Of a stretch of 13,075 bases of DNA, positions 6,564-13,075 are shown piece after piece. Source of the stretch: an uncultured bacterium (GTDB lineage Bacteria > Patescibacteriota > Microgenomatia > UBA8517); contig CALEZE010000143.1 in the NCBI GenBank assembly GCA_937928235.1, positions 1-13,075 of the forward strand. The letters are read 5' to 3'. Each line of letters starts with the position of its first letter. The first letter of the stretch is position 1. A program made the translations under genes and the position numbers. Below the pieces are notes generated by a model. The model made no database searches, was not told where the DNA came from, and saw only the letters and a program-made list of their open reading frames with translations.

Positions 6564-7033
6564 AATCAAAAGAAATAGTTGGGTTGGTCGAAAAAAGAGC
6601 GGAGGAGTTACTTTCCCTCATGGGTGTAGAGGCAGAGATTTCTGTTGAGGAAGACAAGGAGAACGAAGCAATTAAGGTAGACATTTCGTCTCCCGACTCA
6701 ACAGGACTCTTGATTGGTTTTCGTGGGGAAGTGATTTCAGCAATTCAGGTTGCTTTGGGAATGATGGTTAGACAAGAGACAGAAGAGTGGGCAAGGGTGA
6801 TTGTCAATGTGGGTGACTGGAGAGAAAAACAAGAAAGCCAACTTTCAGACCTGGCCTCCCAGACAGCAGAAAGAGCTCGTGAGACAGGTGAGCCTCAAAC
6901 ACTATATAATCTTAACCCTTCTCAAAGGAGAATGGTGCACATGGCGTTAAGCGAAGAAGGCGACATTGAAACAGAGTCTTTTGGCGAAGGCAAAGACCGG
7001 TACTTAGTAGTTAAACCGAAAGCGGAAAAGTAA
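6560..7033 (+). CDS. khpB: KH-R3H RNA-binding protein (KhpB/Jag-like)
   Basis: This 157-residue protein combines a KH domain with the GFRG loop (53-56, GxxG type) and a C-terminal R3H domain with the R-x3-H signature R123/H127. Jag/KhpB proteins bind many RNAs and in some Firmicutes influence cell elongation and division. The separate N-terminal Jag_N domain seen in longer homologues is absent. I chose the ATG at 6560 because it overlaps the yidC TGA as ATGA and the family body begins here. An upstream ATG at 6524 would add 12 residues and overlap yidC by 40 bases. Location after yidC is the normal one. Confidence 0.9.
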   Translation: MKSKEIVGLVEKRAEELLSLMGVEAEISVEEDKENEAIKVDISSPDSTGLLIGFRGEVISAIQVALGMMVRQETEEWARVIVNVGDWREKQESQLSDLASQTAERARETGEPQTLYNLNPSQRRMVHMALSEEGDIETESFGEGKDRYLVVKPKAEK

Positions 7034-7034
7034 A

Positions 7035-8282
7035 ATGACCCTCAAGGGCTGGGATAGCGCTCTTTTCAGAAAACGAGTTTTTCAGGCCCTTATATTCTTA
7101 GCTCCCACACAAGCAGCTATTCACCTATGGCCCGACTGGGCTCTTGTTTTCGGGATAAGGGTGGACTATTTAGCAGTAACCTTTTATTTAACGGACGCTT
7201 TAATACTTCTATATTTGGCAACCTCTTTTTCTTTTAAACGCTTAAATGCGAGAAGCCCTCTTTTTGTGTGCGCACTCCTTTTTTTTGCTCTCATAAACAC
7301 GGCCACTTCTAGTAATCATTGGGCGGCCTTGTTTAAGTGGTTAAAATTTTTTGAGATGGCAGCGTTAGCCTTTGCAATTAGCAAAGACAAGGAACTGAGA
7401 CTTAAGGACTGGTTTCTGAAACCGCTTGCTTTCTCTTTGGGCCTGTTTTCGATAATTGGAGTTTTACAGTTTTTTGCCGAAAGGTCTTTGGGTGGAAAGA
7501 TACTCTATTTACTTGGAGAGAGAAAATTCTTTTTAGGGGACCCGGGAATAGCGACTGCCAGTTTGTGGGGTGTGGAAAAACTAAGAGCTTACTCAACCTT
7601 TTCCCACCCCAACTCGTTTGCCGCATATCTGGTTGCCGCTTCCCCGTTATTACTTTTGTTCAAAAAAAAGCCTGGATATTGGGGGATTATTATGGCTCTT
7701 GTGTTGACCGCCATTGTGCTGACTTTTTCCAAGAGCGCAATTCTTGCATTGTTGTTATGCCCTGTTCTTCTGTTGGTCAAAATAAAGAGCCCCAAACAAC
7801 ACCCCCAACTCCTCTTCCTAATAGCGGCGATAGTCTTTAGCTTTTTGTGGCCATTGTTAACGAGGATGGGTCAAAGCACTTTGCCCAACACACTAGTAGA
7901 ACGAAGCCTTTTGGCCCAAGAATCTTTACATGCAGTTTCCCAACAATCAGTTTTTGGGATTGGTCTTAATAACATTTTTGAAAAATTGACCTCTCTTCGG
8001 ACAACAGACCTAACCTGGTTATTACAGCCGGTTCACAACATTTTTTTACTATCTTTCGTTGAAACAGGATTTGTTGGGCTTCTCTTGTTTTCGTATCTTT
8101 TTTTCAAAGCCTTCGAAAAAAGTTCTGCCAAAGAAAAAATTGTTTCCAGTGTTTTAAGCACCTCTTTGTTTGCTGTTGTACTAACTGGTTTTTTTGATCA
8201 CCACTGGCTGACTTTGCAACAGAACCAACTCCTTTTCTCCATAGTTCTTGGGATCTCTTTCCGAAACATAGGTAGCAACTAG
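7035..8282 (+). CDS. O-antigen ligase-like polytopic membrane protein (Wzy_C family)
   Basis: This 415-residue protein has about ten or more hydrophobic segments. It carries two hallmarks of O-antigen ligases and polymerases: the loop STFSHPNSFAAYL with H191-P192-N193, and VHNIFLLSFVETGFVGLL with H334-N335 and E343. WaaL-type enzymes transfer lipid-linked glycan chains to an acceptor outside the membrane; Wzy polymerases and teichuronic-acid or protein glycosyl ligases share the fold. Which acceptor applies here cannot be told from sequence. It starts one base after the khpB stop, so it is probably the last gene of the rpmH operon, an unusual addition to that conserved set. No clear terminator follows. 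The family call is fairly sure; the substrate is unknown. Confidence 0.8.
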   Translation: MTLKGWDSALFRKRVFQALIFLAPTQAAIHLWPDWALVFGIRVDYLAVTFYLTDALILLYLATSFSFKRLNARSPLFVCALLFFALINTATSSNHWAALFKWLKFFEMAALAFAISKDKELRLKDWFLKPLAFSLGLFSIIGVLQFFAERSLGGKILYLLGERKFFLGDPGIATASLWGVEKLRAYSTFSHPNSFAAYLVAASPLLLLFKKKPGYWGIIMALVLTAIVLTFSKSAILALLLCPVLLLVKIKSPKQHPQLLFLIAAIVFSFLWPLLTRMGQSTLPNTLVERSLLAQESLHAVSQQSVFGIGLNNIFEKLTSLRTTDLTWLLQPVHNIFLLSFVETGFVGLLLFSYLFFKAFEKSSAKEKIVSSVLSTSLFAVVLTGFFDHHWLTLQQNQLLFSIVLGISFRNIGSN

Positions 8283-8323
8283 TTACCACAAAGAAAAAAG
8301 CTTTAAGTGTGTTTTGAATGTAG

Positions 8324-8329
8324 TAAACT
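8324..8329 (+). promoter_or_regulatory. Candidate -10 box of the RNase H gene
   Basis: TAAACT lies 8 bases before the ATG at 8338, within GTAAACTA, the same octamer that precedes rpmH. The -35 region (TTTAAG at 8302-8307, 16 bases away) is a poor match. The expected transcription start coincides with the ATG, suggesting a leaderless mRNA. Confidence 0.4.
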
Positions 8330-8337
8330 AACTAAGA

Positions 8338-8748
8338 ATGGAATCAATAACTATTTTTTGTGATGGAGGATCAAGGGGTAACCCCGGCCCGGCTGCTTCT
8401 GCGTTTGTTGCGGAGCAAAGTGACAAGGTTGTTGAAAAGGAATCGCGTTTTCTGGGTGTAACCACAAACAATGTTGCTGAATACACCGCGGTCAACATGG
8501 CGCTGGAGTGGCTTTTTAAAAACCAAAAGAAATATGCCACTGCAAAAATAATTTTGGACTCAGAACTAGTAACAAAACAAATATCTGGAGAATACAAAAT
8601 TAAAAGTCAAAAACTTGCGCCGCTTGCCGTGTCAGCAAAAAAATTATTAAACAATATTTCTACACAAGTTTTATTTGAGTGGTCCCCACGGTCTGGAAAT
8701 TACAAATCCGATTCGTTGGTCAACGAGGAGTTGGACAAGAACACCTAA
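8338..8748 (+). CDS. Ribonuclease HI-like protein
   Basis: RNase HI cuts the RNA strand of RNA:DNA hybrids, for example primers and R-loops. The 136 residues contain the four-acid active site: D9 in FCDGGSRGNPGPA, E48 in NNVAEYTA, D74 in IILDSELV and D125 in NYKSDSLVNEELD. The last helix has the form RxxNxxxD and lacks the catalytic-loop His of the E. coli enzyme, which resembles the RVT_3 or archaeal-type subgroup. No hybrid-binding domain is present. It stands alone, 55 bases after the ligase-like gene, with its own candidate promoter and no Shine-Dalgarno sequence. Residues for metal binding are complete, so activity is expected. Confidence 0.88.
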   Translation: MESITIFCDGGSRGNPGPAASAFVAEQSDKVVEKESRFLGVTTNNVAEYTAVNMALEWLFKNQKKYATAKIILDSELVTKQISGEYKIKSQKLAPLAVSAKKLLNNISTQVLFEWSPRSGNYKSDSLVNEELDKNT

Positions 8749-8852
8749 CCTTTCATGTGTTGGGAAAATGCTTGCCACTTGAAAACTCAAAAGTTTTCTC
8801 GTGTGCAAACAAAGTCTCCTTGAAAACCACTTAGGTATTTGCGGTAATCACC
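8749..8852. other. Intergenic region with inverted and direct repeats
   Basis: This 104-base gap holds a perfect hairpin, GAAAACT (8781-8787), loop CAAA, AGTTTTC (8792-8798). No T-run follows, so it is not a standard terminator. The nonamer CTTGAAAAC occurs twice, at 8778-8786 and 8819-8827, 41 bases apart. No convincing promoter for the downstream gene is visible; TTGAAA at 8820-8825 could be a -35 element. Confidence 0.45.
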
Positions 8853-11591
8853 ATGAACCAAGACTATTTTGTTCCCAACGACCAGCGTCCTTCAGTGATG
8901 TTGGTTGCAGATCCGTCCGGGCTGTCCCTGTCTGTTGTGGAACAATTAATCTCCAGCTTTTGTAAGGTGCAGATTGTTTCCAGTAAAACAGACAAGTGGA
9001 AAGACTCTCTTTCACACATTGGGTCGTGGAGTTACATAACTTTTGTTTTACCCGAAGAGAGAAAGTTAATTAGAAAATTTGACCACGCAATTTTTATTAG
9101 CAAAATCTTTACTGGGGAGTTGGGGGGCAGTGACGAAACAGAACTGCTTTCAGATCTAGCGAGCACTTTGCCTACCAACAATGCTGAGGCCCTTTTTATA
9201 GTACCTGGGGTTATTTTTTCTGAAGAACAAAAAAGGAATGTTTTGTCATACAGAGCTGTTGCCGAAAAACACAAAGACAGAGTAGGAGTAATTCTTCTAG
9301 CAGAACTTATGGGGGCGAGACCGGTGTTTGTAAAAGGGAGCTTTCTGTTAAACGCTCTTGAGCAGCTTGTCTCGGAGAAAACTGTGTTTATTCCCAGGTC
9401 TGGATTTAAAACAGTAAGTGCACCACAAGCCGCAAAAGAAATTGTAAGGAAAGCGTTTTCGTTTGGCGGCATTAGCGAAGAAACTTTTGTTTATGCACAC
9501 GATTTAGACAAAGGGCGAGCCAGAGATATTTTTTTAAATGTTGGCGTAAAAGATGTGGAGTTTACCGACGAAGGCGCGGCAATAAATTTAAAATCTGAAA
9601 ACGAGCAAAAACTTACCGCATCTCCACTAAAAGACATAGAAGATGCAGTTATCTGGTTCAGAAATCGATCCAAGGAGGCACCCAAGGAACCGAAACAGGA
9701 AGCCCCAATAATTGAAAAACAAAAAACAAAGGAAAAGCTTAAAAAAGACAGCGTCATTACAAGAATAAGAAAAAGGGTTGTTAAACCGAAAGCCTTTGTT
9801 TTCAAAAGAACACACGCCGTGGCTGTCTCCCTGGTAATACTTCTTTTAACAGCGCCCTTCCTTTTAGTAGTTTTTTCGGGCGCGTCAGTATATATAGCTG
9901 CCAAAAATGTTACGGCGGCGAACCCCAGAGTCCTAAACACAACGATTAACTCTTCTGTGGTAATTAGCACTGCTACCAAAAACATACTGGAAAATTATTT
10001 GAGGACACCATTGGTTGGCGGCCTTTACGAGAAAAGTTTTACTTTTTCAGAAACGCTTCGTAAAACTTCGAAAGTACTTGACTCAGCCGCCAAGGCGAGA
10101 AATGAGGTAGCGGTGCTTGCAAAAGGCTTTCTTGATAGTGGCGATGTTGATGTTTATAAGACCAAGGAAACACTCGTTTTGGAGCTTGGCAGTATGTATG
10201 AGAACATTAGTTTTATCCAAAGTGAAATTTCGCAACAGGAAGGTTTACTGCCGGCACTATTTGAAAAAGCACTGGAAGAATGGGGAGGGTATCGGGTTAA
10301 AGAAATATTACTTGCAGGAGAACGCATGTCAAAAGAGCTTTTGTGGCTGTTGGGGGCGGAAGGGGTTGAAAGAACTTACCTTGTGCTTTTTCAAAACAAC
10401 ATGGAACTTAGACCAACGGGTGGCTTCATTGGCTCCTTCGCTATAGCAAAAGTAAAAGACGGCCGCTTGGTGGATATGAATGTTCAAGATGTTTACTCGG
10501 CTGACGGCCAGCTTAAAGGCTATGTAGAACCACCAGGACCAATAAGGGAACACTTGGGAGAGGCGGCTTGGTACTTAAGAGATTCAAACTGGGACCCAGA
10601 CTTTCCGGTCTCTGCAGAAAGAGCAGAGTGGTTTTTAGACAAAGAGCTTGGAATTGCAGTTGACGGGGTAATTGCGATAGACCTTGAAGTTGCCAAAAGA
10701 GCCATGTCAGTTTTTGGCGAGGTAGCCATAGAAGACTTTGGCAGAAATATAACCGCGGATAATTTATACGAAATTACCCAATATGAGGCCGAAGGGGAAT
10801 TTTTTCCTGGCTCGAGAAGAAAGGCGACATTTTTAACAGCTTTGGCTCGCGAGTTGCTCCTTATTGCTGGCAGCTCGGATGAAAAGAAAGCAATGGAGCT
10901 TGCCCGAAACGCATGGGGCCTGCTTGAAAGAAAGCACATACAGGTTTTCTTGCACAACCGAACCGCACAAAAACAAATCGCAAACCTTGCCTGGGACGGA
11001 GCAGTGTACCAACCTGTTTGTTCTAACAACTGCTACGCTGATTATTTTGGTGTTGTCGAAGCAAACCTGGGAGTAAACAAGGCAAACTATTTTGTCCAAC
11101 GAAGCTCCGCAGCATCGGTTTCACTTTCTGAAAACCAAGTCCAAAGAATTCTGCGGCATACAATTACCAATAATGCCCCAGTCTCAACGGGGAATAATGG
11201 GAAGTATGAAGTGTATTTAAGGTTAATCACACCACTAGAAGCCAGGTTCTCCGATGTTTTGATTGACGGAGCGGGGGAGACTAAAAGGGTAGCTGTGGAG
11301 GAAACAATAATAAATGGACGAAAAGAAGGGGGAGTGTTTGTTGAGGTATTTCCCGGGCAAACCATTGACATAACATTTTCCTGGCAAAATACGGCAGGTG
11401 TAGTTTTTGGAGAGCCCGGGGAGTACAGGCTGGTTTGGAGAAAACAGGCAGGTACACAGGAAGATCCGATAACTGTACAAATAGAGCATCCGTTGAGCGC
11501 CCCAGATAGCACGACTGCCTTGACCGAAGGTGAGCCTGCCATTTATAATACGAATCTATCGAGAGATTTTTCCTCTCGTATTTTTTGGTAA
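8853..11591 (+). CDS. DUF4012 membrane protein with Rossmann-like N-terminal region
   Basis: This 912-residue protein has three parts. Residues 1 to about 275 look like a degenerate SDR or NDP-sugar-epimerase fold: an opening strand PSVMLVADPSG lacking the usual GxxGxxG, HKDRVGVILLAELMGAR near 140-157, and FIPRSGF followed by an SAPQAAKEIV helix near 180-200. A Lys/Glu-rich linker (about 277-318) leads to one membrane segment at 322-347. The rest should be outside the cell. It contains the DUF4012 hallmarks ELRPTGGFIGS (518-528), YLRDSNWDPDFP (574-585) and DGVIAIDL (604-611), and ends in a beta-rich region. DUF4012 has no known function, but it is common in CPR bacteria and actinobacteria and often lies near surface-polysaccharide genes, in line with the ligase-like gene nearby. 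The DUF4012 call is firm; the Rossmann call is tentative. Confidence 0.85.
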   Translation: MNQDYFVPNDQRPSVMLVADPSGLSLSVVEQLISSFCKVQIVSSKTDKWKDSLSHIGSWSYITFVLPEERKLIRKFDHAIFISKIFTGELGGSDETELLSDLASTLPTNNAEALFIVPGVIFSEEQKRNVLSYRAVAEKHKDRVGVILLAELMGARPVFVKGSFLLNALEQLVSEKTVFIPRSGFKTVSAPQAAKEIVRKAFSFGGISEETFVYAHDLDKGRARDIFLNVGVKDVEFTDEGAAINLKSENEQKLTASPLKDIEDAVIWFRNRSKEAPKEPKQEAPIIEKQKTKEKLKKDSVITRIRKRVVKPKAFVFKRTHAVAVSLVILLLTAPFLLVVFSGASVYIAAKNVTAANPRVLNTTINSSVVISTATKNILENYLRTPLVGGLYEKSFTFSETLRKTSKVLDSAAKARNEVAVLAKGFLDSGDVDVYKTKETLVLELGSMYENISFIQSEISQQEGLLPALFEKALEEWGGYRVKEILLAGERMSKELLWLLGAEGVERTYLVLFQNNMELRPTGGFIGSFAIAKVKDGRLVDMNVQDVYSADGQLKGYVEPPGPIREHLGEAAWYLRDSNWDPDFPVSAERAEWFLDKELGIAVDGVIAIDLEVAKRAMSVFGEVAIEDFGRNITADNLYEITQYEAEGEFFPGSRRKATFLTALARELLLIAGSSDEKKAMELARNAWGLLERKHIQVFLHNRTAQKQIANLAWDGAVYQPVCSNNCYADYFGVVEANLGVNKANYFVQRSSAASVSLSENQVQRILRHTITNNAPVSTGNNGKYEVYLRLITPLEARFSDVLIDGAGETKRVAVEETIINGRKEGGVFVEVFPGQTIDITFSWQNTAGVVFGEPGEYRLVWRKQAGTQEDPITVQIEHPLSAPDSTTALTEGEPAIYNTNLSRDFSSRIFW
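11520..11549 (+). promoter_or_regulatory. Promoter for rplY inside the preceding coding sequence
   Basis: TTGACC (11520-11525), an 18-base spacer and a perfect TATAAT (11544-11549) form the best sigma-70 match in the window. The expected start near 11556 gives a leader of about 38 bases before the rplY ATG at 11594. It lies within the last codons of the DUF4012 gene. Confidence 0.6.
11560..11586 (+). terminator. Hairpin plus T-run before rplY
   Basis: CGAGAG (11560-11565), a 7-base loop and CTCTCG (11573-11578) are followed by TA and six Ts (11581-11586), the form of a weak intrinsic terminator. It lies within the last codons of the DUF4012 gene and 7 bases before the rplY ATG. It may end upstream transcripts, while the embedded promoter starts new ones, or it may act as a leader structure of rplY. 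Confidence 0.45.
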
Positions 11592-11593
11592 AG

Positions 11594-12280
11594 ATGTACA
11601 AACTAAAAGCAGAAACAAGAAAAACGACAGGGAGAAAGGTGAAGAAACTTCGACAAGAGGGGATTCTTCCTGGCAATATTTACGGCAAAGGCGTGAAGTC
11701 TCAAGCGGTCAAGCTTGACAGGCTCGAACTAGTAAAAGCTTTTAAGGATGTTGGGGAGACTGGGCTTATTGAGCTTGAGGTTGGAAAAGGTAAGCACCCC
11801 GTTCTAGTTCACAATATTCAGTATGATCCAGTGAGCGAAGAACCTCTACATGTAGATTTCCACCAAGTTAATCTGAAAGAGAAGACAACGGCCCAGGTTC
11901 CTGTTGAGTTCGTGGGTGAGTCTCCGGCAGAGAAAAGGGGAGAGGGAACCCTGGTTCAGTATATAGATGAACTTGAGGTTGAAGCTCTACCGACAGATCT
12001 TCCTGAGAGATTTGAGCTTGATGTGAGCGGACTTGAAGAGGTCGAAGCAACACTTCACATCAAAGACATTTCTTATGACAAGACCAAGATAGAGATTGAA
12101 ATGGACGAAGAGGAGATAGTTGCAAAAGTTGAACCACTAAGGGAAGAAGAGGAAGCACCCCCTGCGCCAGCGGAAACGACCGAAGAAGAAGGGGAGAAGG
12201 GGGAAGCAGATGAAGAGGCTAAGCCAGAAGAAGAAAAAGAAGAAAACCCTCCTGAAAACAAAGAAAAAGAGGATAAATAA
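11594..12280 (+). CDS. rplY: Large ribosomal subunit protein bL25 (CTC/TL5 type)
   Basis: bL25 binds 5S rRNA. The 228 residues have the N-terminal 5S-binding domain (about 1-90) with the signature RKTTGRKVKKLRQEGILPGNI, then the C-terminal CTC domain (about 95-183) with ELEVEALPTDLPERFELDVS. The last 45 or so residues are a low-complexity Glu/Lys/Pro-rich acidic tail. I chose the ATG at 11594 over an in-frame TTG at 11585, because family members begin with a short run before the Arg-Lys-rich strand and the TTG lies inside the previous coding sequence. It begins 2 bases after the DUF4012 stop. A promoter and a hairpin lie just upstream, so it may be expressed separately. It converges with the next gene, 5 bases away. 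Confidence 0.94.
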   Translation: MYKLKAETRKTTGRKVKKLRQEGILPGNIYGKGVKSQAVKLDRLELVKAFKDVGETGLIELEVGKGKHPVLVHNIQYDPVSEEPLHVDFHQVNLKEKTTAQVPVEFVGESPAEKRGEGTLVQYIDELEVEALPTDLPERFELDVSGLEEVEATLHIKDISYDKTKIEIEMDEEEIVAKVEPLREEEEAPPAPAETTEEEGEKGEADEEAKPEEEKEENPPENKEKEDK

Positions 12281-12285
12281 CCAAT

Positions 12286-12597
12286 CTATTCCAAGGGATT
12301 AATTTCCCAGGCCCTCTTAAGAGCTCCTTTAGCAGCAGTTTCGTTACCCACCAGATGTTCAATCTCCGCTAGTTTTTTCCATGCAGGATAATAGTGAGGG
12401 TAAGTTTGGAGAATTTTTTCTAGGCCAAGCCTTTCTTGCTCGGCACTGGTAGACATACCCAAAACTTTCTGTGCTTCGTTGTCGTTTAGATACAGGCTAG
12501 TCAAAAGTAGCGACAGAAAAACCAAAAGACTAGCAAAAGAGAAGAGAAGAAAAGTAATGGTTGCGTCCGTAACTTCTTTGGCAGCTCTTTTGGTCAT
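12286..12597 (-). CDS. Small membrane-anchored TPR-like protein
   Basis: This 103-residue protein begins with a short charged stretch, then one membrane segment at about 13-36. The C-terminal half is helical and contains one TPR-like repeat, YPHYYPAWKKLAEIEHLVGNETAAKGALKRAWEINP in outline (Tyr, Trp, Leu, Ala and Pro at TPR positions, about residues 66-101). TPR repeats mediate protein contacts; nothing more specific can be said. The gene lies 25 bases downstream of valS on the same strand, so it is likely co-transcribed with it. No ribosome binding site is clear. A 6-base inverted repeat, TGATAT (12598-12603) and ATATCA (12611-12616), lies right before the ATG. Confidence 0.7.
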   Translation of the reverse strand: MTKRAAKEVTDATITFLLFSFASLLVFLSLLLTSLYLNDNEAQKVLGMSTSAEQERLGLEKILQTYPHYYPAWKKLAEIEHLVGNETAAKGALKRAWEINPLE

Positions 12598-12622
12598 TGA
12601 TATTTTTATGATATCACCGCAG

Positions 12623-13075
12623 CTATTTGCCTGGCCAACTGGCAGTCATTAGCAAATCCTTCTTGTCATTCGAAAAGCAGTTTTGCCAAATAGCCTCTGA
12701 AACAAAAGGCATAAATGGATGAAGAAGTTTTAATGTTTCTTGTAGGACATATGTAAGCATTGGCAGGGCATCTTCCCTTCTGTCCTTTGTTTTCTCGAGA
12801 TATTCGTTAGCAAAGACATTCCAAACAAAATCGTATAAACCTTCAGCCGCTTCGTTAAGCCGGTATTTATCCAAGCTTGCTGTGGTTTTTTTAATGACGG
12901 CCTTTAGCTCCTCCGCAATTTCCTTGTCGTCCTTGTGTTTTGCGGATGGCTGGCGGCTTTTTTGCTGAAGTGTGTTTTGTGAAATGAAACGGGCTACATT
13001 CCAGACTTTGTTGGCAAAGTTTCTTTGGGCTTTAATATTTTCTTCCGAAAGCGAATTGTCGTTTTCGACCAAAGA
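12623..13075 (-). CDS. valS: Valyl-tRNA synthetase, C-terminal part (5' end outside the window)
   Basis: ValRS charges tRNA-Val with valine. Only the last 150 or so residues are here, as the frame stays open to the window edge. They cover the anticodon-binding helical domain: RNFANKVWNVARFI, then LDKYRLNEAAEGLYDFVWN with the NEYLE segment, and LLHPFMPFVSEAIWQ. These are typical of ValRS rather than IleRS or LeuRS. The protein ends with TASWPGK and TAG at 12623, directly after the anticodon domain. The C-terminal coiled-coil arm of E. coli and Thermus ValRS is therefore missing. The catalytic domain, with the HIGH and KMSKS motifs, lies beyond the edge. Confidence 0.9.
   Translation of the reverse strand, partial: SLVENDNSLSEENIKAQRNFANKVWNVARFISQNTLQQKSRQPSAKHKDDKEIAEELKAVIKKTTASLDKYRLNEAAEGLYDFVWNVFANEYLEKTKDRREDALPMLTYVLQETLKLLHPFMPFVSEAIWQNCFSNDKKDLLMTASWPGK

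Noticed and set aside
9491..9985. Long minus-strand open frame inside the DUF4012 gene
   Set aside because: It is a shadow of the plus-strand gene, Ser/Phe-rich, with no recognisable motif. The same applies to the minus-strand frames at 9032-9472, 10520-11029 and 11087-11542.
12314..12323. Palindrome CTCTTAAGAG near the rplY 3' end as a terminator
   Set aside because: It has no loop and no T-run, and lies in the coding sequence of the converging small gene.
1..13075. Recoded UGA as in Gracilibacteria
   Set aside because: TGA ends dnaA, dnaN and yidC exactly where the families end, so the standard stop use applies.
1..13075. A defence system, CRISPR array, prophage or transposon
   Set aside because: I saw no regularly spaced repeats, no transposase or integrase motifs and no tRNA. 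The gene content is core replication, translation and envelope functions.

Overview
This window is a bacterial chromosome replication-origin neighbourhood. It carries dnaA, oriC and dnaN on the minus strand and the rpmH-rnpA-yidD-yidC-khpB(jag) cluster diverging on the plus strand. The small tightly packed genes, the many start codons without a clear Shine-Dalgarno sequence, the DUF4012 surface protein and the M23 protein with a Gly/Ala-rich hydrophobic N-terminus all suggest a Candidate Phyla Radiation (Patescibacteria) genome, perhaps Microgenomates or Katanobacteria. That placement is inference. TGA ends dnaA, dnaN and yidC, so the UGA-recoded lineages (Gracilibacteria, Absconditabacteria) are unlikely.

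Layout: 1-2201 (+) holds an M23 metallopeptidase with a probably frame-disrupted N-terminus, then an unrecognised membrane-anchored protein whose stop codon abuts the dnaN stop codon. 2202-3311 (-) is dnaN. 3312-3552 is oriC, with an AT-rich tract, six TAG-type DnaA-trios, tandem weak DnaA boxes and two perfect DnaA boxes 21 bp apart. 3553-4956 (-) is dnaA, with a further perfect DnaA box in its promoter. 4975-5046 is a divergent promoter region. 5047-8282 (+) is a compact operon rpmH-rnpA-yidD-yidC-khpB-O-antigen-ligase-like gene, with junctions from 13-base... 4-base overlaps down to 1-base gaps. 8338-8748 (+) is an RNase HI-like gene. 8853-11591 (+) is a large membrane protein with a degenerate Rossmann-like N-terminal region, one membrane segment and an extracellular DUF4012 domain. 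11594-12280 (+) is rplY (bL25, CTC type), apparently with its own promoter inside the preceding gene. 12286-13075 (-) holds a small TPR-like membrane protein and the 3' part of valS.

How the genes fit together: DnaA opens the origin and DnaN clamps the polymerase. bL34, RnpA, YidD, YidC and KhpB form the usual origin-linked set for ribosome and tRNA maturation and membrane-protein insertion. The M23 peptidase, the ligase-like protein and the DUF4012 protein point to cell-envelope work. The most interesting signals are the compact DnaA-trio origin, apparently leaderless promoters in front of rpmH and the RNase H gene, the rplY promoter and hairpin buried in a coding sequence, the Rossmann-DUF4012 fusion and the single-base frame problem at the start of the M23 gene. 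I found no CRISPR array, tRNA, rRNA, insertion sequence or obvious defence system.
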